Assembly: GCA_964368425.1 (NCBI GenBank)
Contig: CAYJAP010000041.1
Span: 1-5,713 of the forward strand
DNA from: CAYJAP01 sp964368425
Lineage (GTDB): Bacteria > Bacillota > Clostridia > Christensenellales > UBA1242
Reading direction: 5' to 3'
DNA: 5,713 nucleotides
Shown: positions 1 to 5,707 of the stretch, piece after piece
Position numbering within the stretch: the first letter of the stretch is position 1
Layout: each line of letters begins with the position of its first letter
Position numbers and translations under genes: made by a program
The notes under the pieces: generated by a model
What the model was told of the DNA's origin: nothing
The model's input: the letters and a program-made list of their open reading frames with translations, nothing else
The model's database searches: none

Positions 1-6
1 CTCCTT
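1..6 (-). promoter_or_regulatory. Ribosome binding site of a gene starting just outside the window
   Basis: Read on the minus strand, the last six bases of the window are AAGGAG, a good Shine-Dalgarno sequence. It lies about 10 nt downstream of the -10 box of the promoter at 45-17, so a start codon is expected within about ten bases beyond position 1. The gene itself is not visible. Given the two holin genes before it, an endolysin is a possible guess, but a separate promoter could equally mark an unrelated gene. Confidence 0.55.
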
Positions 7-16
7 GTACTTTTAT

Positions 17-45
17 AGTATACCCGATTAACACAATAAAGGCAA
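17..45 (-). promoter_or_regulatory. Predicted vegetative (sigma-A type) promoter for the next minus-strand gene
   Basis: On the minus strand a -35 box TTGCCT (45-40; four of six consensus matches) is separated by exactly 17 nt from a -10 box TATACT (22-17; five of six matches). The spacing and the AT-rich flanks fit a host vegetative promoter. It lies after the terminator at 97-70 and before a Shine-Dalgarno sequence at 6-1, so it would start a new transcript with a very short leader of roughly 15 nt. It is a sequence prediction only. A gene with its own host-type promoter next to a late operon could be expressed at a different time, or even from a prophage. Confidence 0.6.
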
Positions 46-69
46 TTTGTTTCATTAAACTTTTGCAAC

Positions 70-97
70 AAAAAAGCCCTGTAAATTACAGGACTTT
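70..97 (-). terminator. Rho-independent terminator at the end of the late operon
   Basis: In the minus-strand RNA, AAAGUCCUGU (97-88) pairs with ACAGGGCUUU (82-73) around the five-base loop AAUUU. This gives a 10-bp stem with one U-G wobble (93/77), followed by a run of six U (75-70) that overlaps the stem foot. Read on the plus strand the wobble becomes an A-C mismatch, so the hairpin is better on the minus strand. The stem begins 2 nt after the stop codon of the phi-LC3-type holin gene, which places the end of the structural and lysis transcript here. Confidence 0.85.
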
Positions 98-99
98 GT

Positions 100-393
100 C
101 TATTCTTCGTCATCTTTCGTTTCTTCCGACTCTTCCTTTTTTTCCTCAGCACCTAGATTCAGTATTCTATCTATATCCTCAGTGCCCAGAGATATCTTCG
201 GAATTGTTGGACTTGAAATAACTCCTAACACCACCAATGCTCCACATATAGATGTTATTATGTTATTCACCAATGCTTCATCAAATTCGAATCCGAACGC
301 TTTTCCTATCGACTGTGCAACAATGATTAATGCACCCGATATACTCACCCAAAAACTATAGCTTTTTAACTTATTAGTAGTTTGTTGCTTCAT
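100..393 (-). CDS. Phage holin, phi-LC3 family (97 aa)
   Basis: A small membrane protein expected to collect in the host cytoplasmic membrane and, at a set time, form the lesion that starts lysis. Two hydrophobic segments (about residues 14-34 and 41-59) are joined by a short turn with Phe-Gly-Phe (33-35). The start KLKSYSFWVSISGALI (8-23) and the segment LVVLGVISSPT (53-63) match what I know of the phi-LC3/Phage_holin_1 pattern, in which a Trp-containing first helix precedes an LGI-x-x-PT ending. The tail from residue 83 is unusually acidic (EEKKEESEETKDDEE), whereas holins often end in basic residues. The ATG at 393 is set by a strong AAAGGAGG six bases upstream, inside the end of the BhlA-like gene, which it overlaps by 20 nt, so translation is probably coupled. 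The assignment to this family is fairly secure; the timing role is inferred. Confidence 0.85.
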   Translation of the reverse strand: MKQQTTNKLKSYSFWVSISGALIIVAQSIGKAFGFEFDEALVNNIITSICGALVVLGVISSPTIPKISLGTEDIDRILNLGAEEKKEESEETKDDEE

Positions 394-682
394 TCTTCGC
401 CTCCTTTGTTAAACATTTTATTTTAGAAACATCCGCGCCCCTTCTAGTAGGACGCAGCTCTTTCAAATCAATTTTTATATCTTCAACATCTTCTTTTATT
501 TCAACAACATCTTCTTTAATCGACTTAACTATACCCAGCGAAGTATTTAAGTGAGAGATGGTATTCTGATACTTAGATTCTCGTCTGTGGCTATCTCTTA
601 GCTGGTAAATTAACAAGCCAAGGAAAAGCACCGCCCATATCCCGTTGGATATTGCCAGATTGAGTATCTCAGTCCACATCAT
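374..682 (-). CDS. BhlA/UviB-like holin or bacteriocin-associated membrane protein (102 aa)
   Basis: The N-terminus EILNLAISNGIWAVLFLGLL (5-24) fits the BhlA/UviB pattern: one membrane segment (about 7-26), then a charged cytoplasmic part with DSHRRESKYQ (30-39). Members are small Bacillus and Clostridium phage or plasmid proteins with holin-like, membrane-damaging activity. Residues 55-76 form a perfect heptad coiled coil with Ile, Val or Leu at 55, 59, 62, 66, 69, 73 and 76, suggesting oligomers. The last 26 residues go beyond the usual end of such proteins as I remember them, and the DNA there carries the ribosome binding site of the next holin gene. Two adjacent ATG codons (682 and 679) could start it; a weak AGG seven bases before the first favours 682. 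The gene overlaps the coiled-coil gene upstream by 14 nt and the phi-LC3-type holin downstream by 20 nt. Confidence 0.8.
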   Translation of the reverse strand: MMWTEILNLAISNGIWAVLFLGLLIYQLRDSHRRESKYQNTISHLNTSLGIVKSIKEDVVEIKEDVEDIKIDLKELRPTRRGADVSKIKCLTKEAKNEATNY

Positions 683-1259
683 TCTTCAACCTATTCTTCA
701 GCACCTGAACATCTTCCCCTAACCTAGATAACAACTGCGGATTACTATCCAAGATAGCGTACGCTGTCTGCACGTCTAAATCTTTTAAATACTCAAAAGA
801 ATCTTCTATCAACAACTGTTTGTTATAACTATTAACCGTTTCTTCTCCGTACTTTTCTACCTGCTCTGTGCCCGCTTCATTTCCACCTAATTCTTGTTTT
901 AATTGGGTAAACACGTTCTCACTGGAGATAACTTGCTGATTTCTTTCTTGTTGTAGATTTTCTTTTTCGCTGTTGACCGCCGCTATTTTTTGTTGAATAT
1001 TATTGATTAAAGATGTTAAATTTTTGACTTGAGTTATATTTAATTTGTTAATTGCTTCTTCCTTTTGCTTATGCAACTCTTCTACCTGAAGATGCAGCTG
1101 TTGTGCTTTTATATCTAGAGACGATATAACACCATCGATCTCTTTATAATCTCCTATCACAACGCTGGGTTCCTCTACAGAAGGGCGTGCATTTTGACTT
1201 TTCAGGAAGATATCGTTAGCCTGCTCTGACACTTCTTTAGACACATTATACTTATACAT
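669..1259 (-). CDS. Coiled-coil virion protein, possible tail needle or ejection protein (196 aa)
   Basis: I do not recognise the family. The protein has a short N-terminal part, a long helical middle and a C-terminal part ending in short amphipathic helices (149-196). Heptads are clear: Leu/Val at 48, 55, 59 and 62, then Leu, Ile and Val at 81, 85, 88, 92, 95 and 102, with a polar residue only at 99. There is no signal peptide, membrane segment or cysteine. By position, directly after the hub gene, it matches the P22 needle gp26 (233 aa, trimeric coiled coil), but T7 gp14 (196 aa, ejected core protein) has a similar size, so both roles are open. I chose the ATG at 1259 because GGGAGG lies just before it. 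The in-frame ATG at 1319 would add 20 residues but has only a weak AGG. A 14-nt overlap with the BhlA-like gene suggests coupled translation. Confidence 0.7.
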   Translation of the reverse strand: MYKYNVSKEVSEQANDIFLKSQNARPSVEEPSVVIGDYKEIDGVISSLDIKAQQLHLQVEELHKQKEEAINKLNITQVKNLTSLINNIQQKIAAVNSEKENLQQERNQQVISSENVFTQLKQELGGNEAGTEQVEKYGEETVNSYNKQLLIEDSFEYLKDLDVQTAYAILDSNPQLLSRLGEDVQVLKNRLKNDVD

Positions 1260-1270
1260 AATCCCTCCCG
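1257..1270 (-). promoter_or_regulatory. Strong ribosome binding site deciding the start of the coiled-coil gene
   Basis: On the minus strand GGGAGG lies four bases before the ATG at 1259-1257. The frame stays open upstream through an ATG at 1319 (one base after the hub stop codon) to a TTG at 1379. Read as protein, the site would encode Ser-Gly-Gly just before the Met, a common sign that an upstream extension is untranslated. This favours a 196-residue product over one of 216 or 236. Confidence 0.65.
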
Positions 1271-1320
1271 ATTCAATAAATTTTTGCAGGTTATGGAGAT
1301 AAACTCCACCGTACTTCATG
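1260..1320 (-). other. 61-nt gap between hub and coiled-coil genes with a weak hairpin
   Basis: If the coiled-coil gene starts at 1259, this is the largest gap between accepted genes of the unit. It contains an imperfect hairpin (1310-1289) in which UGGAG pairs with CUCCA around a UUUAU loop, with a possible weak extension outward. No U-run follows, so it is not a terminator, and I see no promoter. It may be an RNA processing or stability element, or simply the coding start of a longer protein from the ATG at 1319. Confidence 0.35.
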
Positions 1321-2832
1321 CTAATACCTGTTGTGGTTTGTTGATATATCAAACGATAATGATAGCCCTGAAACCTCAATCTCTTTTTGGTTAGAGAAAA
1401 TATCTAAAGCAAATACTTTACCCTTTAATGCAGTCTTTATCTTCTGCATCTTATCTTTTCCCTTCACCGTAAGTTTCGTCGAAGCAACATCGCTGATAAT
1501 CGTTATCTCAACATCGGTCTTTGAGTAAACCGTCAAACCTCTCACAACTTTATCCACGCCAGCATAACCCAAATCGGAGAAAGCAGAACACCACTTTTTC
1601 TCTGTTGATACATCAGCTATGCCTCCCGAATGGTCAACTTCACACAAGTGAATTTCGCCGTCGGAAAGCCTCGTTCCTGCTATAACTCGTGACACCTCAT
1701 CGTCATTTAGATTACATAACAGCGTTACTTCTACTCCCCTCATGAGATTTATCTGCATTGTGTTAGTATCCAGTTCTAACAGACAGTTGTTCTTGAACGT
1801 CTGCAGATTGTGCGGTCCGGCGTCTGTTTCATCAAATTCCATGTTGCACGCCAGATAATATTTCGCGTTGTTCGCTGTTGCACAAGATTTATAGTTTAAC
1901 TTGCCCTCTATATATTTATTTATAGGCAACTCAATCTTTTGTGCAGTTGTGCCGTTGAAAGAGTATAGTCCGTCTTTCAGTAACATAAAAATCTTATCAC
2001 CGCACGGACATACTGTATCCATGTAGATTTTACTTTTAGATACAAAAAGGTGCTTGATATTAAAGACTCCGTCCTTCTCAGTTATAGCCGAGATACCGAA
2101 CTCTCTAAAAACGTAAAGTGTTCCTTTAAAGTTTATCAACTTCTCTGCGTTCCCCCGTTCATGGTCCAAACGTATCGTAATGCCGTTGTTTATCTCTTCT
2201 TCCCAATCCAGCTCGGTTTTCGCCGGAGAATATGTAAGACTTCTCTGCTCTCCTCTAGGTATCGCGAATAATCTGTCTGCGTATATCGTCATCGCAACAA
2301 TGTTTAAAGCGGTGTCAATTTTATGATAGGTAGAATGCGTAAATAGGTATACACCTGCTTCAGTAGAGAATATTAACGCTCTACCATGAGAGGAAGTGGT
2401 GGTGTCAATAACAACCGGTTTCTCTTCCAGTTCTATACTTGACACCTGGATAAAAGTCGGTGGATAAAAGTATAACAGGTAGTTGTACAGTTTTTTATCG
2501 GCACAGTACACCACTAAATGCCGGAAAAACTTGTTATTCCCCGAGCCCGGCATGAACCTTTCATATATCCACATCGCTAGAACCTCTCCGCCCGCAGGAT
2601 CTTCTAACTCCTCAGATAACCTTTCATCACGAGGATACATAGGGGCTTGTAGTCGATTGACACCTAGACCTGTTTTTAGCACGTTATTGTTATAATTTAC
2701 ATTATAACTGATGGCGCTTTTTTTACCGTTGATTAAAAATCTCTCTCCCCCTAAACCTTCTTTGAAGTATGAAAAAGAATATATTTTGCGTGATTTAGAT
2801 GGTACACTTAATGATTTTTTATAAAATATCAT
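1321..2832 (-). CDS. Tail hub/nozzle protein, beta-propeller-like (503 aa; P22 gp10 or T7 gp12 type)
   Basis: This probably forms the distal ring of a short tail, below the connector, and helps hold packaged DNA. The N-terminal part (1-65) runs from a basic start to GLGVNRLQ (55-62), resembling related proteins that begin with a strand-rich segment ending in a conserved turn. After that come beta-hairpin units typical of propeller blades: HLVVYCADKKLYNYL (105-119), GRALIFSTEAGVYLF (150-164), GTLYVFREFGISAI (237-250) and DKIFMLLKDGLYSFNG (279-294). YSPAKTELDW (201-210) resembles the S-x-P-x-x-x-x-x-W element of this class. The length is close to P22 gp10 (472) and far below T7 gp12 (794), and the gene follows the connector as in both phages. 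Its ATG overlaps the connector stop as ATGA, with GAGGAG six bases upstream. The general role is fairly sure; which subfamily is not. Confidence 0.7.
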   Translation of the reverse strand: MIFYKKSLSVPSKSRKIYSFSYFKEGLGGERFLINGKKSAISYNVNYNNNVLKTGLGVNRLQAPMYPRDERLSEELEDPAGGEVLAMWIYERFMPGSGNNKFFRHLVVYCADKKLYNYLLYFYPPTFIQVSSIELEEKPVVIDTTTSSHGRALIFSTEAGVYLFTHSTYHKIDTALNIVAMTIYADRLFAIPRGEQRSLTYSPAKTELDWEEEINNGITIRLDHERGNAEKLINFKGTLYVFREFGISAITEKDGVFNIKHLFVSKSKIYMDTVCPCGDKIFMLLKDGLYSFNGTTAQKIELPINKYIEGKLNYKSCATANNAKYYLACNMEFDETDAGPHNLQTFKNNCLLELDTNTMQINLMRGVEVTLLCNLNDDEVSRVIAGTRLSDGEIHLCEVDHSGGIADVSTEKKWCSAFSDLGYAGVDKVVRGLTVYSKTDVEITIISDVASTKLTVKGKDKMQKIKTALKGKVFALDIFSNQKEIEVSGLSLSFDISTNHNRY

Positions 2833-3398
2833 AGCCAGCTCCTCTCTTTTAGTTTAATATTCCCTAACTTCTTAACAACTCCTTGAAGAGCATTCTTGAA
2901 CTTGTTGTCCCATATCGCAGCATCATCATACATACCTGTGACAACACAGTACTCACTGGCCATGCCGTAAGCATATATCTGCTCGCTGATATGTATACCA
3001 AAGGTATTTACCGTGGATTGCTCCGATAGAGATGGCGGGAAATATGCAAAAGAGATGTTAACTTTGCTCTCATCAACCTTGATATATGTAGGAAAACAAG
3101 AGAATCTGGAAGGTGTACCATTTAATCTTTTAACACTTTTTATGTTCATTATTGTTTTATCGGATAAGTCTGAATATGCAACTTTTCCGTCGTTGACTAT
3201 ACACTCCTTCTCTTCGATGAGTGGAACATACTCAGTCGCGATTGTATTGTTTACGATGTTGAAACAGTTAGTTAACAGTGTAGCTGTCAACTCATCTTCT
3301 TCTGTGACCGTTTCCCCCTCATCAAAATATCCGCCTGAAATAAAATTATTAAGCTGTAGGAGTGTTGCAGTTAGTTTGATTACATCTTTTACTATCAT
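2829..3398 (-). CDS. Head-tail connector/adaptor protein (189 aa; P22 gp4 and T7 gp11 type)
   Basis: This is expected to form the ring that docks under the portal once DNA is packaged and on which the hub assembles. The protein is mainly helical: an N-terminal helix (2-18), an acidic linker (25-36), a second helix (37-56) ending in YVPL (57-60), a beta-rich middle (65-120) with FAYFPPSL (117-124), and a helical pair (137-176) with YAYGMASEYCVVTGMYDDA (142-160) and AIWDNKF (161-167). It ends with basic residues and Arg-Ser-Trp (186-188), a C-terminal pattern I associate with these adaptors in clostridial phages. The length is close to P22 gp4 (166) and T7 gp11 (196). AGGAGG lies four bases before the ATG at 3398. 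The gene starts 12 nt after the 125-residue protein and overlaps the hub by 4 nt. Confidence 0.75.
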   Translation of the reverse strand: MIVKDVIKLTATLLQLNNFISGGYFDEGETVTEEDELTATLLTNCFNIVNNTIATEYVPLIEEKECIVNDGKVAYSDLSDKTIMNIKSVKRLNGTPSRFSCFPTYIKVDESKVNISFAYFPPSLSEQSTVNTFGIHISEQIYAYGMASEYCVVTGMYDDAAIWDNKFKNALQGVVKKLGNIKLKERSWL

Positions 3399-3410
3399 TT
3401 TTCCTCCTCA

Positions 3411-3788
3411 CTAAATCCAAACATCCTTGTAAGAATTTTTATCATCGAAATCTTTACTAGCCACACTATATCTAAAAATTTCCCCAAGCCTGTTCTGACT
3501 TAAATACGTTGTTTCTTGCATATTTTTTTGCTCTTGTCGAGCGTTATGCTCGTCAATTTTTCTAAACTCTGTGAAGTAGTCTATATTGCGTGTCTTACAT
3601 AAATAACCTATTAATCTCATATCCAGTTTCTGGTTAGGAACTAAACAAAAGAATGTGGTTTTATCGCCCTGTTTTGTATGAACTTCCAAACGCTTTTTCT
3701 TAAGACTGTACACAAGAACAAAGTTGCTATTAATCTTTTTTATTCGTTGTGACAGGCTAAATACATCTTTCTTAATTATCTTAAACAT
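3411..3788 (-). CDS. Phage protein of unknown function between capsid and connector genes (125 aa)
   Basis: I do not recognise a named function. The first third is basic (FKIIKKDVFSLSQRIKKIN, 2-20) and runs into a predicted beta hairpin, FVLVYSLKKKRLEVHTK (23-39). Then come a Cys- and Phe-containing strand (46-50), LDMRLIGYLCKTRN (55-68) and a charged helix DEHNARQEQKNMQET (79-93). It ends with an acidic, aromatic tail closing in Asp-Val-Trp-Ile. No signal peptide or membrane segment is visible. Its place suggests a minor head protein, decoration protein or assembly factor; I have a vague memory of similar small proteins beside this capsid type, but cannot name one. The frame could be extended to a GTG at 3827, but that codon lies inside the terminator hairpin. 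The ATG at 3788 has AGAGGTG three bases upstream and is the better start. Confidence 0.65.
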   Translation of the reverse strand: MFKIIKKDVFSLSQRIKKINSNFVLVYSLKKKRLEVHTKQGDKTTFFCLVPNQKLDMRLIGYLCKTRNIDYFTEFRKIDEHNARQEQKNMQETTYLSQNRLGEIFRYSVASKDFDDKNSYKDVWI

Positions 3789-3798
3789 CTTCACCTCT

Positions 3799-3830
3799 AA
3801 AAAATACAGGGTGGGCTGACCACCCACCCT
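3799..3830 (-). terminator. Rho-independent terminator directly after the capsid gene
   Basis: In the minus-strand RNA AGGGUGGG (3830-3823) pairs with CCCACCCU (3815-3808) without mismatch around a seven-base loop, followed by GUA and six U (3804-3799). The stem is 6 of 8 G-C pairs in an AT-rich region. The bases AUAC just upstream (3840-3837) could pair with GUAU (3807-3804), partly competing with the U-run. It lies between the capsid stop and the 125-residue gene, whose ribosome binding site (3797-3792) begins right after the U-run. No promoter is visible after it, so downstream genes probably depend on read-through, which would make scaffold and capsid messages more abundant than tail and lysis messages. 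Confidence 0.85.
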
Positions 3831-3839
3831 TCAACTGTA

Positions 3840-5009
3840 TTATTTTATATTTCTAATTAACGCCTGACCATTTGGTTTATCACAAATTAAGTCTGCATAT
3901 TTCACTAGTGTTGCACTGTAAGTTGGATATCCGGCATTTTGTTTTATAATTTTACCGTCATCTCCTTCTAACCACTGCCAATCACATAGCTGATGTAAAG
4001 TAAACTCTTTCGTGTTTAACAGATACATGCCATCTTCTCTTGCAAATCGATCAGAAACTACAGGAATACCGTTATAAGATATTGCTTTGTAACCACCTTC
4101 AAGAACCAAAGTTTCTATGCTCTTGTGATAAGCATTTAGATACACTTGGTATCCTCTTTTCACAGCACTGGAGCAAGTGATAAAATCCACATAGCTGCCA
4201 GATACTTCTTCTAAGTGATCGATAGCTTCTTGCATATCGATGTCAGAGATTTCTGCGTTCAAGTTTTTGTTGTACGCAATTAACCATTTATTAGCACTTC
4301 TTTCCACACCGTACAAAGAACCTCCTTGATTGAAAATAGCTCCCAATCCAGTAATTTCTTTTCCGTCAAAAGATCCACTCATATGAATACTGTTCACCTC
4401 ATCCATCATCTCAGTAATAGCTTTTTCTACAGTAATCTTTTTACTATACCTATCGATAGATATAATTCTATTGTTAGAACATGCCTCTATGATACCATTA
4501 CCTGGATCTACAAAGTCAACCAGCATCCCTTCCATTAAATTTTTAACGCTATCGACAGCAAACTCGGTATCTCCGACGTCTGCAGATACTGGGCGTGCGA
4601 CAGTCCCCGATCCATCTCCATATAACATTCTGCCTAAGTTAAAGCTACTTGCTTTAATTAAGCTCTCCATCTCTTCATTTAACAGGTTAACAAAAGCACC
4701 AGAACTGTGTTGAGATGCTCTCATCGCCTTGTCAGAGATTTCGATTGCACCATAAAGGTTTTTCAAAGTACTTACGAATTCAAGATATTTTCTAGATGAA
4801 GTAGTAGGCAATTTGCCAGTCTCATCTCCCGCTCCTATTCCTCCGTTAATACCAACAGATACAACCTTTCTGATTTCCTTTCCCCAAACGTTAGCCGAAG
4901 ACTGATTAATTTTACCCAATAAAGGGTTTGCGTTTGTGTTTAATTGTTCCGTAACAACTCCTAAATAGACGCTCTTTAGCGCCTTATCTGCTGTTGATAA
5001 AGTAACCAT
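3840..5009 (-). CDS. Major capsid protein, HK97 fold (389 aa)
   Basis: The main shell protein of the head, assembled on the scaffold into a procapsid. The sequence follows a pattern I know from capsid proteins of clostridial phages: an N-terminal arm with LNTNANPLLGKI (23-34), an extended loop region with GGIGAGDETGKLPT (56-69), then KNLYGAIEISDKAMRAS (83-99), a long spine helix (about 105-128) and GRMLYGDGSG (126-135). Residues 138-205 look like an inserted beta domain. The last part, with YPTYSATLVKYADLICDKP and NGQALIRNIK, is the strand-rich end of the axial/peripheral domain. The length is a little under P22 coat (430) and near the T7 capsid protein. AGGAGG lies four bases before the ATG at 5009 and overlaps the scaffold stop codon, so the two genes are translationally linked. 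A terminator follows directly. The call is secure; the subfamily is not named. Confidence 0.9.
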   Translation of the reverse strand: MVTLSTADKALKSVYLGVVTEQLNTNANPLLGKINQSSANVWGKEIRKVVSVGINGGIGAGDETGKLPTTSSRKYLEFVSTLKNLYGAIEISDKAMRASQHSSGAFVNLLNEEMESLIKASSFNLGRMLYGDGSGTVARPVSADVGDTEFAVDSVKNLMEGMLVDFVDPGNGIIEACSNNRIISIDRYSKKITVEKAITEMMDEVNSIHMSGSFDGKEITGLGAIFNQGGSLYGVERSANKWLIAYNKNLNAEISDIDMQEAIDHLEEVSGSYVDFITCSSAVKRGYQVYLNAYHKSIETLVLEGGYKAISYNGIPVVSDRFAREDGMYLLNTKEFTLHQLCDWQWLEGDDGKIIKQNAGYPTYSATLVKYADLICDKPNGQALIRNIK

Positions 5010-5017
5010 ATTTCCTC

Positions 5018-5695
5018 CTAATTTTTAAATAGTAGTTCCGCCCACTCACTGGCTTCACGTAGCGTTTTAGGTGAGCGGTTTGAGGACATATTCAGATGAC
5101 TACCCTTGCTCTTAGAAATAACTGTTGGAACGTTATTTTTGTTAAGAGAATAAAGATAATCCTGAATAACTTGTGTCCTGATTTTTTCGTTAGATAAAAT
5201 ATATTTTTGCAAAAAATCTTCGTCTGAAATAATTTCAGAACTATCTTTGAACTTTTTTGCAAGAATGGTGTTATATGCCAATTCTAAGCACTTAGGCTGT
5301 GAGGATAACTCATCGTCGTTCATTAACATTTCTACAACTTCATTTACTATACTTGAAGCATATTTGTTATTTTCCACGAAAGCTGTAACCTCATCTGCCC
5401 ATGTAGCAGACATATATCTTGGTGTCTTAACATTTTCTGTCGATACTTCACTTTCTTTTGTTTGTTCTAAACCGTTATCGTGCACCACGTTTGAGACATT
5501 ATCAAGACTATGTTTTTCTAACTCGCTTAGTTTTTGACATTTACGGGTAAACTCTGCTTGCAGATTATTATAAGCTTCTAATAAACTCTGCTCACTTTTA
5601 AATTTCCCTAAAGAGGAGCCCTCTGGCATATCAATCGATTGTCTAACCTCTTGATTCTCCTGTGGTTGTTCCCCATTCATAAGTATATCTTCCAC
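5018..5695 (-). CDS. Capsid scaffolding protein (225 aa)
   Basis: This is an assembly chaperone that fills the procapsid and is released before DNA packaging. The N-terminus is hydrophilic and Gln/Glu-rich (1-28). The block LGKFKSEQSLLEAYNNLQ (29-46), followed by AEFTRKCQKLSELE (47-60), is a hallmark I associate with scaffolds placed just before the capsid gene in clostridial phages. The middle is acidic, helical and of low complexity. The C-terminal end SPKTLREASEWAELLFKN (208-225) looks like the short helix used to contact the capsid protein. It is probably not packaged in the mature virion. It starts at a GTG (5695), chosen because AGGAGG lies six bases before it; the ATG five codons later has no such site. 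The stop codon TAG overlaps the capsid gene's ribosome binding site, with 8 nt between the genes. The portal gene is expected just upstream, outside the window. Confidence 0.85.
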   Translation of the reverse strand: MEDILMNGEQPQENQEVRQSIDMPEGSSLGKFKSEQSLLEAYNNLQAEFTRKCQKLSELEKHSLDNVSNVVHDNGLEQTKESEVSTENVKTPRYMSATWADEVTAFVENNKYASSIVNEVVEMLMNDDELSSQPKCLELAYNTILAKKFKDSSEIISDEDFLQKYILSNEKIRTQVIQDYLYSLNKNNVPTVISKSKGSHLNMSSNRSPKTLREASEWAELLFKN

Positions 5696-5707
5696 CTTTA
5701 TCCTCCT
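5693..5707 (-). promoter_or_regulatory. Ribosome binding site and GTG start of the scaffold gene
   Basis: AGGAGG (5707-5702) is followed by a six-base spacer and GTG (5695-5693). The spacing is ideal, while the in-frame ATG at 5680 has no Shine-Dalgarno sequence. The site decides the start in favour of the non-ATG codon. Confidence 0.75.

Noticed and set aside
677..682. Adjacent ATG codons of the BhlA-like gene as a lambda-S-like dual start
   Set aside because: The two products would differ by a single Met with no charge change, unlike the holin/antiholin pair of lambda.
1289..1310. Hairpin before the coiled-coil gene as a terminator
   Set aside because: The core stem is only five base pairs and no U-run follows on the minus strand.
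1320..1379. TTG start for the coiled-coil protein (236 residues)
   Set aside because: It would overlap the hub gene by 59 nt, uses a rare start and has no convincing Shine-Dalgarno sequence, while GGGAGG precedes the ATG at 1259.
3789..3827. Extension of the 125-residue protein to a GTG at 3827 (138 residues)
   Set aside because: The GTG lies inside the terminator stem and has no suitable ribosome binding site; the ATG at 3788 has AGAGGTG directly upstream.
3831..3860. Programmed frameshift at the end of the capsid gene, as in T7 gene 10
   Set aside because: I see no slippery heptamer near the stop codon, and the terminator follows within ten bases, leaving no room for a useful extension.
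1331..5537. Plus-strand open reading frames of 65-133 codons (for example 3013-3414, 2050-2271, 5247-5537)
   Set aside because: Each lies wholly or almost wholly antisense to a well-supported gene, and their translations are low-complexity and Ser/Leu/Phe-rich with no recognisable domain.
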